DNA of 64,000 nt, from assembly GCA_963818505.1 (NCBI GenBank), contig CAWFSJ010000005.1:186001-250000 (forward strand), written 5' to 3'. The stretch's first letter is position 1; each line of letters opens with the position of its first letter. Shown here piece by piece: positions 55,126 to 64,000 of this stretch. The position numbers and the translations under genes are program-made. The notes beneath the pieces were generated by a model. The model ran no database searches. It worked only from the letters and a program-made list of their open reading frames with translations, and was not told the DNA's origin. This DNA comes from JADKAV01 sp963818505. GTDB taxonomy: Bacteria > Actinomycetota > Actinomycetes > S36-B12 > UBA10799.

Positions 55126-55758
55126 GTGACAACAGGTTCCGGCGACGCGGGCGACTGGCTGGTGACCCAGGTCGTCTACCAGATGGGGGCACTCTCCGCC
55201 GACGAACAGGCCGCGGTCTACGGCGCTGGTTTCTCCTACGCCTCCTCGGCGACCCAACCAACACTGCCCCCCAACAGCGCGGAGTGGATCAGCACGGTGC
55301 TTCAAGACTTCCGCCTGCACCCCTGCCTGTTCTGCGAGTACGGACTGCTCGAACACTCACTGTCCATCGCGAACAACGGGCCGATGCTGGTCTGCGACGC
55401 CGATGGCGTTTCAAGGTCAGCCTGGGCCTGGCACGCCGGACCCCAACCCCTGCCCCTTTGGCGAATCCTTCTCGCGGCGGTGCTCTGGATCGGCATCCCG
55501 CTGACCTCAATAGGCCTTGCGAGTTGGCTCATGCCCGCCGTCGCCGCATTCATGTACCGGCAGCAGCGCTGGATCTTGGGTGCCCTGATCTGGGGTTTGC
55601 TGACAGTGGCTCTCATTACGACGATCGAACTCGGGTGGGAGGGATCTGCGCTGGGACTGTTCGCGCTGGTGCTGTGGTTCGGCAGCGCCATCTACGGAGG
55701 CTTCCAGATCAAGGGGTGGCTCACGGCCGTCCCGCGGTCGAAGACCGGGAAGCGCTGA
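55126..55758 (+). CDS. Membrane protein of unknown function
   Basis: 210 aa from a GTG. The first 100 residues are soluble with a CLFCEYG pair; then three or four helices (about 108-130, 142-165 and 170-190). The C-terminus is basic (PRSKTGKR). No family recognised. Confidence 0.7.
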   Translation: MTTGSGDAGDWLVTQVVYQMGALSADEQAAVYGAGFSYASSATQPTLPPNSAEWISTVLQDFRLHPCLFCEYGLLEHSLSIANNGPMLVCDADGVSRSAWAWHAGPQPLPLWRILLAAVLWIGIPLTSIGLASWLMPAVAAFMYRQQRWILGALIWGLLTVALITTIELGWEGSALGLFALVLWFGSAIYGGFQIKGWLTAVPRSKTGKR

Positions 55759-55799
55759 ACACAGGGTCCGACGCGATGCGGGTTGTTACCCTGCAACGG

Positions 55800-57251
55800 A
55801 TGAAGACCAAGATTCTGCTGCCCATCACCGGCGCGCTCGTCGCCCTCGGCATCGTGGCCCCGCCTGCCCAAGCCGCGCCCAAGGACAAGCCACTCGTGTA
55901 CATCTTCGTGCTCGATGGGCTCGACGGTGACCTGTACGACCAAGGCAGACTGCCGATCGCCGAAGGCCTGGTCGACAAGCGCGGGACGTACTACCAGCAG
56001 TCCCGAGCCATCATGGTCGCCGAGACGAACCCCAACCACACAGCGATGATCACTGGCGCCTACGCGGACACCTCCGGGATCCCCGGCAACGACTTCGCGC
56101 TGTACGGCAATGGCGCAAAGTCGGTCGACGGCTGCCCGTTGGACGCTGCCAGCAACGGTCCGGTCGGCATCGGACTTGCGCCTGGTTGCGTGCGCGCACA
56201 GACCTTCTTCGAGAGCACCACGACGAAGGCGACGCGCAAGAAGGTCACCTCCGCCGGCATCTTCGGCAAGCCGAAACTCGCGACTTTGTTCGCTGCCAAA
56301 CGCTCCAACAAGAAGTACGCCGCCGACTACCTGTGGACGCCTTGTTCGACCGTCACCAAGACCGACTACTGCGGCAAGGCCCCGACCAACAGCTCAGGTT
56401 ACGCCGACGACAAGCACACGATGGACGCCGTGCTGACCAGCGTCCGCAAGGGAGTCAAGACCGAGAACGGCCAGCGCAAGAAGCCGAACTTGACCTTCGT
56501 CAACCTCCCGACGATCGACACCACCGGCCATGCTTACGGCGCCGGCTCCAAGTACCGCAAGGCCGCGTCCGCGGCTGACAAGCAGCTTGCCCGATTCGTG
56601 AAGCAGCAGAAGAAGCTCGGCCTGTGGTCGCGCACCGTCATGTTCCTGGTCAGCGACCACTCCATGGACACCACCCCGGAGAAAGTCACGCTGCGCGATG
56701 TGCTGATCGCGGCAGGCATCCCCGCGACGTCGTTCATAATCGTGCAGAACGGTGGCACGGACATGGTCTACCTGGCCGACCGCACCTCCCCGGACCGCTT
56801 CGACCTTCTGCAGCGGATGCGGGCGGCCGCGTTGGCTGCCAGTGGGATCGACGAGGCCCTCTACCGCGAGCCCAACCCGGCCGATGGCGATGCCGCGAAC
56901 ACCCTCGACGGCGTTCACCCCGGATGGCACCTGGCCGGCGAGCGGACCGGCGATCTAGTCGTCACGCACGGGGTTGGGGGTGCGTTCAGCGACCCGATCA
57001 ATCCCCAGGCCGGCGGTCACGGCGGGCCGTACACGACCGACAACTTCTTTGCGATCACTGGCGGCTGGAAGGGGTTGGCCAAGACCGGGACCGTGGCTGG
57101 CGTTGCCGGTGCCCGCTTCGACGACACCGAACTCAACCCCGGGCAGGCCGAGAACGTCGACGTCGCGCCCACGGCCCTTCGGGTGCTCGGCCTTGAACCG
57201 CCGGCCGACAACCGTGGCCGCGTCTTGACCGAGGCGTTCAAGGGCTGGTGA
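55800..57251 (+). CDS. Secreted type I phosphodiesterase / nucleotide pyrophosphatase-like protein
   Basis: 483 aa from the ATG at 55800. Signal peptide MKTKILLPITGALVALGIVA.. to AQAA. Alkaline-phosphatase superfamily sites: VLDGLDGD (Asp39), AETNPNHTAMITG (nucleophile Thr76), NLPTIDTTGHAYG (Asp and His), LVSDHSMDTT (Asp, His) and AGGHGGPYTT (His). It hydrolyses phosphodiester bonds outside the cell; substrate unknown. The last codons (AFKGW, stop) sit seven bases before palindrome D, and a shrunken copy of this 3' end occurs again at 58541. Confidence 0.9.
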   Translation: MKTKILLPITGALVALGIVAPPAQAAPKDKPLVYIFVLDGLDGDLYDQGRLPIAEGLVDKRGTYYQQSRAIMVAETNPNHTAMITGAYADTSGIPGNDFALYGNGAKSVDGCPLDAASNGPVGIGLAPGCVRAQTFFESTTTKATRKKVTSAGIFGKPKLATLFAAKRSNKKYAADYLWTPCSTVTKTDYCGKAPTNSSGYADDKHTMDAVLTSVRKGVKTENGQRKKPNLTFVNLPTIDTTGHAYGAGSKYRKAASAADKQLARFVKQQKKLGLWSRTVMFLVSDHSMDTTPEKVTLRDVLIAAGIPATSFIIVQNGGTDMVYLADRTSPDRFDLLQRMRAAALAASGIDEALYREPNPADGDAANTLDGVHPGWHLAGERTGDLVVTHGVGGAFSDPINPQAGGHGGPYTTDNFFAITGGWKGLAKTGTVAGVAGARFDDTELNPGQAENVDVAPTALRVLGLEPPADNRGRVLTEAFKGW

Positions 57252-57258
57252 CCGCTTG

Positions 57259-57326
57259 GTTAGAGGTTGTGCTGTTGGTTAGCGTTCCAACGCGTGGATT
57301 CGCTAACCAACAGCACAACCTCTAAC
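57259..57326. repeat. 68-bp palindromic element, copy D
   Basis: Outer 24 bases of each arm pair perfectly (gttagaggttgtgctgttgg / complement); the apex is ttccaa against tggatt. It begins seven bases after the phosphodiesterase stop and ends ten bases before the aminotransferase TTG, so it occupies that gene's leader. Confidence 0.92.
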
Positions 57327-57336
57327 GCGGACCGGA

Positions 57337-58530
57337 TTGGAGATCCCGTTGAGACCGTCTCGCCGCGCCCAGACCGTTGAACCCTTCCACGCGATGGCCT
57401 TCGGCAAGCAGGCGGCAGACCTCGAGGCGAGCGGCCACAGAGTGATCAAGCTCAGCCTCGGCGAGCCCGATTTCGGCGCACCCCCGGCTGTGCGGGAGGC
57501 GATGCGGGACGCCATGGATGGCCGGCCCCTGCACTACACCGAGGCGCTGGGCTTGCCGGTGTTGCGCAAGGCCATCGCCGGCTTCTACCGCGACCGCCAC
57601 GGTGTCGAGGTCGACCCCTCACGCATCGCGGTGACCTCCGGCGCATCCTCGGCTCTACTTCTGGCCTGTGCCGCGACAATTGACCCCGGCGACCGGGTGC
57701 TGATGGCCGACCCTTCGTACCCCTGCAACCGCGAGCTCGTCCAGACCTTCGGCGGGCAGGTGGTCACCATCCCGACGACAGCGGCAACCCGGTTCCAGCT
57801 CGACGCCACCTCCGTGGAACGGGCGTGGCACGACGACATCAACGCGGTGATGATGGCCACCCCTTCGAACCCCACCGGCACATCTATACCCTTCAAGGAA
57901 CTCGCGGCCATCTGTCGGCTGGCGCGCACCCGCGGTGCTTGGCGGATCGTTGATGAGATCTACCTCAATCTGTCGGATCCAGTAGCTGACCAACCTCCAG
58001 CCACCGTCCTGTCTGCCGACCCGGATGCCATCGTCATCAACAGCTTCTCCAAGTACTTCGGCATGACCGGTTGGCGACTGGGTTGGGCAGTTCTTCCGCA
58101 GCCACTCGTACCAGTGATCGAGCGCCTGGCGATGAACTACTTCCTTTGCGCCTCAACGCCGGCCCAATTAGCGGCCCTTGCTTGTTTCACCCCGGAGTCC
58201 CTGGCCGTTTGCGAGCAGCGCCGGCTCGAACTGCTGGATCGGCGCGCCCTCGTCCTCGACGGGCTGGCCGACATCGGCCTGCCAGTAGCGGTCAAACCCG
58301 ACGGCGCGTTCTACGTCTACTTCGACGTGTCCGGCACGGGCCTGGGCTCGTGGGAGTTCTGCGAGCGGGTACTGCGCGAGGTCCATGTCGGCCTGACCCC
58401 AGGCCGCGACTTCGGCACGCAAAGCGGCGAGACGCACGTGCGCCTGTCTTACACGGCTTCCCGCGCCGATCTTCTCGAGGGGCTGGAACGGCTGGGCACG
58501 TTCGTAGCCGGGCTGGGCGAGAGGCAGTAG
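57337..58530 (+). CDS. Class I/II PLP aminotransferase
   Basis: 397 aa from TTG 57337; TTG 57349 and ATG 57394 are alternatives, and no conventional start with a good ribosome site exists because palindrome D fills the leader. IKLSLGEPDFGAPP begins the fold, SNPTGTSIP, IVDEIYLNL (Asp206, Tyr209) and SFSKYFGMTGWRLGW (PLP Lys239) are the fold-type I set, and ETHVRLSYT supplies the substrate-binding Arg. The amino donor cannot be told from sequence; AspC/Alr-like enzymes of amino-acid metabolism are likely. The gene is bracketed by palindromes D and E and by duplicated 3' ends of the phosphodiesterase. Confidence 0.9.
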   Translation: MEIPLRPSRRAQTVEPFHAMAFGKQAADLEASGHRVIKLSLGEPDFGAPPAVREAMRDAMDGRPLHYTEALGLPVLRKAIAGFYRDRHGVEVDPSRIAVTSGASSALLLACAATIDPGDRVLMADPSYPCNRELVQTFGGQVVTIPTTAATRFQLDATSVERAWHDDINAVMMATPSNPTGTSIPFKELAAICRLARTRGAWRIVDEIYLNLSDPVADQPPATVLSADPDAIVINSFSKYFGMTGWRLGWAVLPQPLVPVIERLAMNYFLCASTPAQLAALACFTPESLAVCEQRRLELLDRRALVLDGLADIGLPVAVKPDGAFYVYFDVSGTGLGSWEFCERVLREVHVGLTPGRDFGTQSGETHVRLSYTASRADLLEGLERLGTFVAGLGERQ

Positions 58531-58540
58531 GCCTGGTCCT

Positions 58541-58609
58541 GAGCTCAACCCCGGCCAGGCTCTACGGGCGTTCGGCGTTGAATCGCCCGCCGAGTTCAAG
58601 GGCTGGTGA
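58541..58609 (+). pseudogene. Shrunken duplicate of the phosphodiesterase 3' end
   Basis: The frame reads ELNPGQALRAFGVESPAEFK and ends GW then TGA. The intact gene ends ELNPGQA..ALRVLGLEPPAD..EAFKGW; two in-frame nine-codon deletions separate them. The seven bases after the stop and the following palindrome (copy E) match the arrangement after the intact gene, so the 3' end plus palindrome was duplicated to the far side of the aminotransferase. Confidence 0.8.
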
Positions 58610-58616
58610 CCGCTAG

Positions 58617-58684
58617 GTTAGAGGTTGTGCTGTTGGTTAGCGTTTCAACGCGTGGATTCGCTAACCAACAGCACAACCTCTAAC
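58617..58684. repeat. 68-bp palindromic element, copy E
   Basis: Differs from copy D at a single base of the apex (tttcaa instead of ttccaa). Flanked on the left by gaccgctag, against gaccgcttg for D, and on the right by gcggtccgaat, against gcggaccggat for D. Lies between the convergent aminotransferase and M28 peptidase genes. Confidence 0.92.
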
Positions 58685-58707
58685 GCGGTCCGAATCAGGC
58701 GGGCCGT

Positions 58708-60228
58708 CTAGGCTCGGTCGAGCTTCTCCAGGTCTTTCCACCCGGCGGACTGGGAGACGGAGTTGCCTACGGTGCCGCGGATCTGCTGTCCGGGTGGGCT
58801 CACAGGCCGACCCTTCCCAGCCCCGTTCACGCTGCGTGTGTCGAAGGCGAACGTGAGAATCGTGTGCGCCACGCCATCGCCCATCTCCTCCAGTGCCTGG
58901 GCACTGATGTTGTTCAGGGTGTCGCAGGCCTGGTGGTAGCACGCGTCGAAGGCAACGCCTGCCGTCCCGCCGAACAGAGCAGCCTCCTGTGCGGTCTTCA
59001 AGTCCTCCGCGCCGGTGAACAGCCCGCCTGCCGGAATGCCGCTGTCGATGAAGGCGCGGTAGTCGCTGCGACCGTCGAAGTCCGTGCCCAGGGTGGCGAG
59101 CCCTTGCGAGGCGAAGTAGTCGGTGAACACCGTCTCGATCGCCGCTGAACCGGCCGGGCCGGGTCCGGCTCCCACCCCATCAGAGTCGTTACCGTCATAC
59201 ACGAACCGGCCGAAGTTCGGCGATGCGATCATGTCGAAGTTCAGGTAAAGGGCGATCTTGGCGAGGTCCTGCGCCGGGAGGTTGTCGACGTAGTAGGTCG
59301 ATCCGATCAGGCCGGACTCCTCGGCGCCCCAGAGCGCGAACCTCACCTTGTTGAACGGTTTGACCTTGGTCATCTGCTGGGCGATCTCCATGAGTGCCGC
59401 AGCGCCCGATCCGTTGTCGTTGATGCCGGGGCCGGCATTGACGGAATCCAGGTGGGCGCCTGCCATCACCACGTTGTTGGGGTTGCCGCCCTTGGTCTCA
59501 GCGATCACGTTGCTGGTGCTCGCCAGACCGCGGAACGTGTCCGTCTTCAAGCGCAGCACGAGTCCCGGTGTCGCTGCCAACTGCTGACCCACGGCCTGGG
59601 TCACCGAGGTGACCGAGATGTTCAGGGAGAAGTTGTTGCCGAGAGTCCCGTTGATCTCACCGGGCCTGTTGTTGTAGATCACAACCCCTGAGGCACCAGC
59701 AGCCAAGGCATTTTCCGCCTTGGTGGCGAAGGTACAAGTACCCCTTGAAACCAGTGCGATATGGCCAACCGGGAAGCCGGCGAAGTCGCCCGCGTTGCAA
59801 CCCTCAAAGGCGTTCGGCTGGCTGACCGGCGCGGTCACGTCGCCGCTTCCGGAGTAGGACAGGATGTTCGTGCTGATGGGCCCTGGGGGCGCCGGCGACA
59901 CCTGCTCGAGCACGGTAGGACTCAAGGTGATGAATGTCTGGAACGTGAAGTCCTGCACCGTCACATCAAGGCCGGCGTCGCGGAACACCGATGCTGCGTA
60001 GTCGGCGGATTCGTTGTACCCCGGCGTGCCCGAGACCCGGGTGCCGCCATTGGCATCCGCGATCGCCTGCAGTTCGGTGAGGTGCTCGGTGATCCCGGCA
60101 GCACTCACCGCCGCGCGCAACTTCTTCGACGTGTTCATGTTCGCCTGATCGGATGCGCCCAATGCCGGCGCGCCTGTGCCCAGGAGCAACGCGCTGCCTG
60201 CCAGCAGTACCACAGCCTTGTGTCGCAT
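58708..60228 (-). CDS. Secreted M28 family aminopeptidase with PA domain
   Basis: 506 aa from the ATG at 60228 (GAGGT site before it). Signal peptide MRHKAVVLLAGSALLLGTGAP. A PA domain (about 120-225; GHIALVSRGTCTFATKAENA) is inserted before the peptidase core. Zinc ligands: VMAGAHLDSVNAGPGINDNG (His, Asp), GAEESGLIG (Glu), LNFDMIASPN (Asp) and FDACYHQACDT (His). It cleaves N-terminal amino acids outside the cell. Stop 24 bases from palindrome E. Confidence 0.93.
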   Translation of the reverse strand: MRHKAVVLLAGSALLLGTGAPALGASDQANMNTSKKLRAAVSAAGITEHLTELQAIADANGGTRVSGTPGYNESADYAASVFRDAGLDVTVQDFTFQTFITLSPTVLEQVSPAPPGPISTNILSYSGSGDVTAPVSQPNAFEGCNAGDFAGFPVGHIALVSRGTCTFATKAENALAAGASGVVIYNNRPGEINGTLGNNFSLNISVTSVTQAVGQQLAATPGLVLRLKTDTFRGLASTSNVIAETKGGNPNNVVMAGAHLDSVNAGPGINDNGSGAAALMEIAQQMTKVKPFNKVRFALWGAEESGLIGSTYYVDNLPAQDLAKIALYLNFDMIASPNFGRFVYDGNDSDGVGAGPGPAGSAAIETVFTDYFASQGLATLGTDFDGRSDYRAFIDSGIPAGGLFTGAEDLKTAQEAALFGGTAGVAFDACYHQACDTLNNISAQALEEMGDGVAHTILTFAFDTRSVNGAGKGRPVSPPGQQIRGTVGNSVSQSAGWKDLEKLDRA

Positions 60229-60314
60229 TCCGGACCTCGATTTCTTGATCAACGAAGAGTGGTGGCAACGCTAGACCTCTTGACGACTGAAGACAAGGCC
60301 TTTCAGGGTCAACC

Positions 60315-60590
60315 GTGGGGCGCCTTGATGTCGACAGTGAACGATCAGCCAGAACGGGCGGTCAAAGGGACCCTCCACGCTCCACCGAACGTACCGTGCT
60401 GCGCGAGCGAGCTCGGTGGGACGGACTCACCGCGATCCCACATAGAGGCGACCGTCTGGGCTACCCGCCGACCGGACGCCGATTCAGTCATGCGGGAGCC
60501 GCCTTCTTCCTGGCCAGCAACGGCCAACTTGCCCAGGCTTGGGTCCTCGGCGACCTCGCCGATCTCACACGACCACTCGGCCAGCCGTAA
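60315..60590 (+). pseudogene. Fragment of a SnoaL-like protein
   Basis: Only the last 45 codons (from 60444) look like a protein: GDRLGYPPTGRRFSHAGAAF then LAQAWVLGDLADLTRPLG, the C-terminal strand set of SnoaL-like ester cyclase folds. Upstream the frame is Arg/Ser-rich shadow sequence, and homologous start sequences are absent. Probably a decayed gene between two secreted-protein genes; the rest of 60229-60683 holds only the hairpin at 60631. Confidence 0.5.
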
Positions 60591-60630
60591 GCCGCCGACA
60601 TTCGCCCATGCTGCGCCACGGCCAGGGCAT

Positions 60631-60670
60631 CATTGGGGGCCGCACCCCTCACAGGATGCGGCCCCCAATG
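60631..60670 (-). terminator. Strong hairpin after the giant repeat-protein gene
   Basis: Perfect 14-base stem (cattgggggccgca / tgcggcccccaatg) with a 12-base loop, 14 bases after the stop at 60684. Good position for a terminator of the minus-strand gene; no T run. Confidence 0.7.
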
Positions 60671-60683
60671 CCTGCCCTACCTG

Positions 60684-63600
60684 CTAGGTCAACTTCCAGG
60701 TCTTGCGCCAGCTATTGGGCTTCCACCGGTCGGAGAACCCGGGCTTGGGCTTGACCCTGACGATGACAGTGATGCGTACTGCCTCATTGCCCTTCGTCTT
60801 GACCGTGATCCGGCCCTTCTTGGTTGCCCTGGTTTCACAGAAGGCCTTCTCACCGGCGGTGGTGGTGCCCAGCGAGCGACAGAGCACAACCGGCTTGAGC
60901 AGGACGCACGAGGACTTCTTCGTCTTGATCTTGTCGGTCAGGATCTGGTTCCCGGCCTTCGTGGGTTGCGGCTTGTGCAGCGTCACATCGATCGGGCAGG
61001 TCCGCTTGTTTCCCGAGGGGCTCGTCGCGGAGATGCTGTTGATCACCGTGACAGCTACCGACTGGTCCTTTCCGGACACAGTCACCTGCCCGGTGGCCGG
61101 GGAGAACGTCGGCGGGTTGAAGGCCCAGCCCGTCGGGTTGGCCGGCAGCTTCGGCTCGGTCACGGTACAAACGCTGCCGGTTGGCACACCGGCAATGGTC
61201 TGCGACGTGCCCGCGGCCAGGCTGACCGTGCCCTGCTTGACCGGATCGGCACCATCCACACAGGTGTAGTTGATGTCGAACGTTCCGGTGTAGCCGGAAG
61301 CCTGCGGGTTGAATTCCTTGGCGATCGTCAACGACCCCAGGTCCCGGGTGTTCACGATGGTGCACGTGACCTGCTGACCCTTCTTCAACTTGATCTTGTC
61401 ACCGTCGTTGATCTGTGCATCGGCCGCGCGGGACTGCACGTCATCCACATCCGGCAGGCAAACCCAATCGCCGGCGGTGTAGCCGCCAGGACCAGACTCG
61501 GCAAGCGTGTATTCGGCTCCCGCGTAGACGACCTCAGACTTCCCCGATCCGCCAGGAGTCGAGATGTCTTTGTCATCGAGCGGCGCCGCCGACTTCGCAG
61601 TCAGCGTCCAGCCGTCGGCCTTCGCCGAACCTCCCTCGACCTTCTTGACCAGTTTCAACCTCGCGGTGTCGCGGTCGTTGGTGATCGTGCAGGTGACTCT
61701 GGCGTCCTTGGGCACGGTGACAGTGTTTCCACCGTTGACCACCTTGGTCTGACCAGCGTCCGCTAGCTGATTGTCCGGGACACACATCCCAAGTGCCCGT
61801 GTAATTACCCGGACCCGACTCGGTCAACGCGTACGAGGTGCCCGCAAAGACCGGGGCGAACCCGTCGTTGTCACCCGCCACCGTGAAGTTCTTACCCTCC
61901 AACGGCGCCGCGGCCGTGGCCGTCAGGTTCCAGTCAACCGGACCCTTCGCACCATTGTCACCAGTCACCACCTTCTTCAACCTCAACTCACCAGTGTCGC
62001 GCGTGTTCGTGATCTCACACGCCACACTCGCGCCACTCGTCAGGTTGATCTTGTTGCCCGCAGCCACCGGCACCTCCACCCCACCAGGCACGGTCAGACA
62101 CGACCAAGAACCCGGGGTGTAGTTGCCAGTTCCCGCCCCACCAACCTCGGACAGCACGTAGTCGATGCCGGAATAGACCCCGGCCGGCGTGGTGATGTCA
62201 CCTGCCCTGCTGATGTCCTTGTCCGTCAACGGAGCAGCCTCAGTCGTCTGCGCCTTCAGCGTCCAGTCGCCCGGGGACTTGTCCCCGCCGCTGACCTTCT
62301 TCTCCAGGCTCAACTGGGCCGTGTTCCGCTGATTCGTCAAGGTGCACGTGCCCTGACCGTCCTTCGGCACCGTCACGCTGTCACCGGTCTGCGTCACCCC
62401 GGTCCCAGTGCACACCCAAGTGCCCGTGTAATTACCCGGACCCGACTCGGTCAACGCGTACGAGGTGCCCGCAAAGACCGGGGCGAACCCGTCGTTGTCA
62501 CCCGCCACCGTGAAGTTCTTACCCTCCAACGGCGCCGCGGCCGTGGCCGTCAGGTTCCAGTCAACCGGACCCTTCGCACCATTGTCACCAGTCACCACCT
62601 TCTTCAACCTCAACTCACCAGTGTCGCGCGTGTTCGTGATCTCACACGCCACACTCGCGCCACTCGTCAGGTTGATCTTGTTGCCCGCAGCCACCGGCAC
62701 CTCCACCCCACCAGGCACGGTCAGACACGACCAAGAACCCGGGGTGTAGTTGCCAGTTCCCGCCCCACCAACCTCGGACAGCACGTAGTCGATGCCGGAA
62801 TAGACCCCGGCCGGCGTGGTGATGTCACCTGCCCTGCTGATGTCCTTGTCCGTCAACGGAGCAGGCTCAGTCGTCTGCGCCTTCAGCGTCCAGTCGCCCG
62901 GGGACTTGTCCCCGCCGCTGACCTTCTTCTCCAGGCTCAACTGGGCCGTGTTCCGCTGATTCGTCAAGGTGCACGTGCCCTGACCGTCCTTCGGCACCGT
63001 CACGCTGTCACCGGTCTGCGTCACCCCGGTCCCAGTGCACACCCAAGTGCCCGTGTAATTACCCGGACCCGACTCGGTCAACGCGTACGAGGTGCCCGCA
63101 AAGACCGGGGCGAACCCGTCGTTGTCACCCGCCACCGTGAAGTTCTTACCCTCCAACGGCGCCGCGGCCGTGGCCGTCAGGTTCCAGTCAACCGGACCCT
63201 TCGCACCATTGTCACCAGTCACCACCTTCTTCAACCTCAACTCACCAGTTGGCTGGACGCAGGAGGTGAACTGCGCAGTGCCGATGCGGGTCTGCCTCGT
63301 GCCCCCGGTTCCGATGTGCATCTGGGTGTACCAGAAGGTGCACTCGTTCACGGGATCCACCGACATGGCGCTGTAGTCTCCCCATCGGAAGAACTCGTTG
63401 GTCTGCGATGCCACGCCGGTGAACATCCGGGTCTCTGGCTCGGAGAGTTGGTTCGCCGGGGATCCGACCCGCTGTCCCGTGTAGTTGATCGAGGGGAACA
63501 AGTCCGTGGCGTTGCTGATGCTGTAACCCAAGGCCATGTTGCCCTTGCCGTCCAACGCGGCGCTGCCCATCCAGCGGTAGTCGTTGCCGGCGGGGGCGAA

Positions 63601-64000
63601 GGTGTTCTGCTGGTGGATGTTCCAACTCGTCCCGGTAGAGCGCAGTTCGTACCAGCGCAGTGCTGCGGTGTTGTTCCCTGAATTGACGGTCTGGTTGGTG
63701 ACGAGCGCCTGGTGGTCGCCGAAGTTGCGGTACTGCAGACGCCACATGAGCCGGTTCGACAGGTCGTCAACCTTCACCGCCGTACCGGGCTGCGGGACGC
63801 ACGCTCGGAAGGTGGCACCGAAATTGCCCATACAGTTCGAACCGATATCGACGCTGAACGGGTCGGTGGGCAAGGTCTGGTCGAGGGTGAACGTCGAGTT
63901 GGGAGGGGTCGTCCAGTCGACATGGAAGTTGTACAACACGAGTCGGTCCTGGGCCCCGCCCTGGACCTGTGCATCGACCGACATCAGGAAGGGGTTGGGC
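60684..64000 (-). CDS. Giant surface protein with repeated SpaA/DUF5979-like beta domains; 5' end beyond window, internal frameshift
   Basis: The visible part is about 1,105 residues and the frame is open at position 64000. The first 245 residues (WRLQYRNFGDHQALVTNQ.., RWMGSAALDGKGNMALGYSI..) resemble a beta-propeller-type enzyme or adhesin region. Then come approximately 100-residue prealbumin-like domains (GELRLKKVVTGDNGAKGPVDW.., AQLSLEKKVSGGDKSPGDW..) arranged as 209-residue pairs, repeated almost identically. Near 61787 an extra base (TTGGGATGTGTG where TTGGGTGTGTG is expected from the repeats) moves the frame; the rest (CVPDNQLADAGQTKVVNGG..) continues for 367 residues with three more such domains and a Lys-rich, Cys-containing C-terminus. 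No LPXTG anchor seen. Probably an extracellular adhesin or matrix protein. Confidence 0.8.
61791..63250. repeat. 627-bp tandem repeat within the giant protein gene
   Basis: Unit 61791-62417 is repeated at 62418-63044 with only one difference noticed (c/g in a Pro/Ala codon near 62228/62861), then a 206-bp third copy to 63250 that looks identical. Each unit codes 209 residues, so the frame is kept. The near-perfect identity indicates very recent amplification or gene conversion, and makes the assembly of this region uncertain. Confidence 0.95.

Noticed and set aside
61771..63681. Plus-strand open frame of 636 codons with internal repeats
   Set aside because: Mirror of the SpaA-like domains on the minus strand; its repeats arise from the 627-bp DNA repeat.

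Overview
The window is dense, high-GC bacterial chromosome. It has many four-base ATGA/GTGA gene overlaps, frequent GTG starts, and a gene set pointing to an actinobacterium: DUF2510 membrane proteins, the PafB/PafC WYL pair, a 13E12-type DUF222-HNH protein with a LexA-like box, a WS/DGAT acyltransferase, DUF2252, and a Tat-exported phosphoesterase of a type known from propionibacteria. I cannot place it below phylum. No rRNA, tRNA, transposase, phage gene or CRISPR array was found.

Layout. 1-4.7 kb: a minus-strand AmmeMemoRadiSam operon (radical SAM, AMP-ligase, Memo, AMMECR1 cut by the window edge) and small conserved genes. 4.8-10.4 kb: a membrane acyltransferase, two DUF202 genes, a GH13 glucosidase, and a membrane protein fused to a PI-PLC-like domain. 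10.6-16.7 kb: CHASE-GGDEF-EAL protein, typA, a DUF2510 membrane protein, a VOC protein. 16.7-24.8 kb: alpha/beta-hydrolase, pterin dehydratase-pafB-pafC, cysK facing a serine acetyltransferase, acyl-CoA dehydrogenase. 25-33.7 kb: exported and membrane proteins including a Tat phosphoesterase, an ABC exporter, HdeD-like and DUF2252. 33.7-35.6 kb: a repeat-rich interval around a secreted Fn3-like protein. 35.6-40.6 kb: two patatins, a WS/DGAT and a second GH13 enzyme. 40.7-45.9 kb: a gene remnant, MFS exporter, DinB-like, AlkA-like glycosylase, lipoprotein. 45.9-52 kb: DUF302, acpS, and an opposing operon of acetate-CoA ligase (frameshifted), E1 alpha, E1 beta, E2 and an acyl carrier protein. 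52-64 kb: mainly exported proteins (beta-propeller, phosphodiesterase, M28 peptidase, a giant repeat protein leaving the window) plus a DUF222-HNH gene and an aminotransferase.

The most unusual signal is a family of five 68-bp near-perfect palindromes (30977, 33889, 35530, 57259, 58617). Two genes, the Fn3-like protein and an aminotransferase, are each bracketed by two copies. Around the aminotransferase the bracketing copy carries a shrunken in-frame duplicate of the 3' end of the upstream phosphodiesterase gene. Around the Fn3 gene the flanks of one copy have expanded into 24-bp and 19-bp tandem arrays. This looks like an unnamed dispersed repeat that shapes gene neighbourhoods.

Two genes are broken by apparent single-base insertions (acetate-CoA ligase near 50797, giant repeat protein near 61787). 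The giant protein also holds a 627-bp tandem repeat that is almost perfect. Sequencing or assembly error is a live explanation for both.
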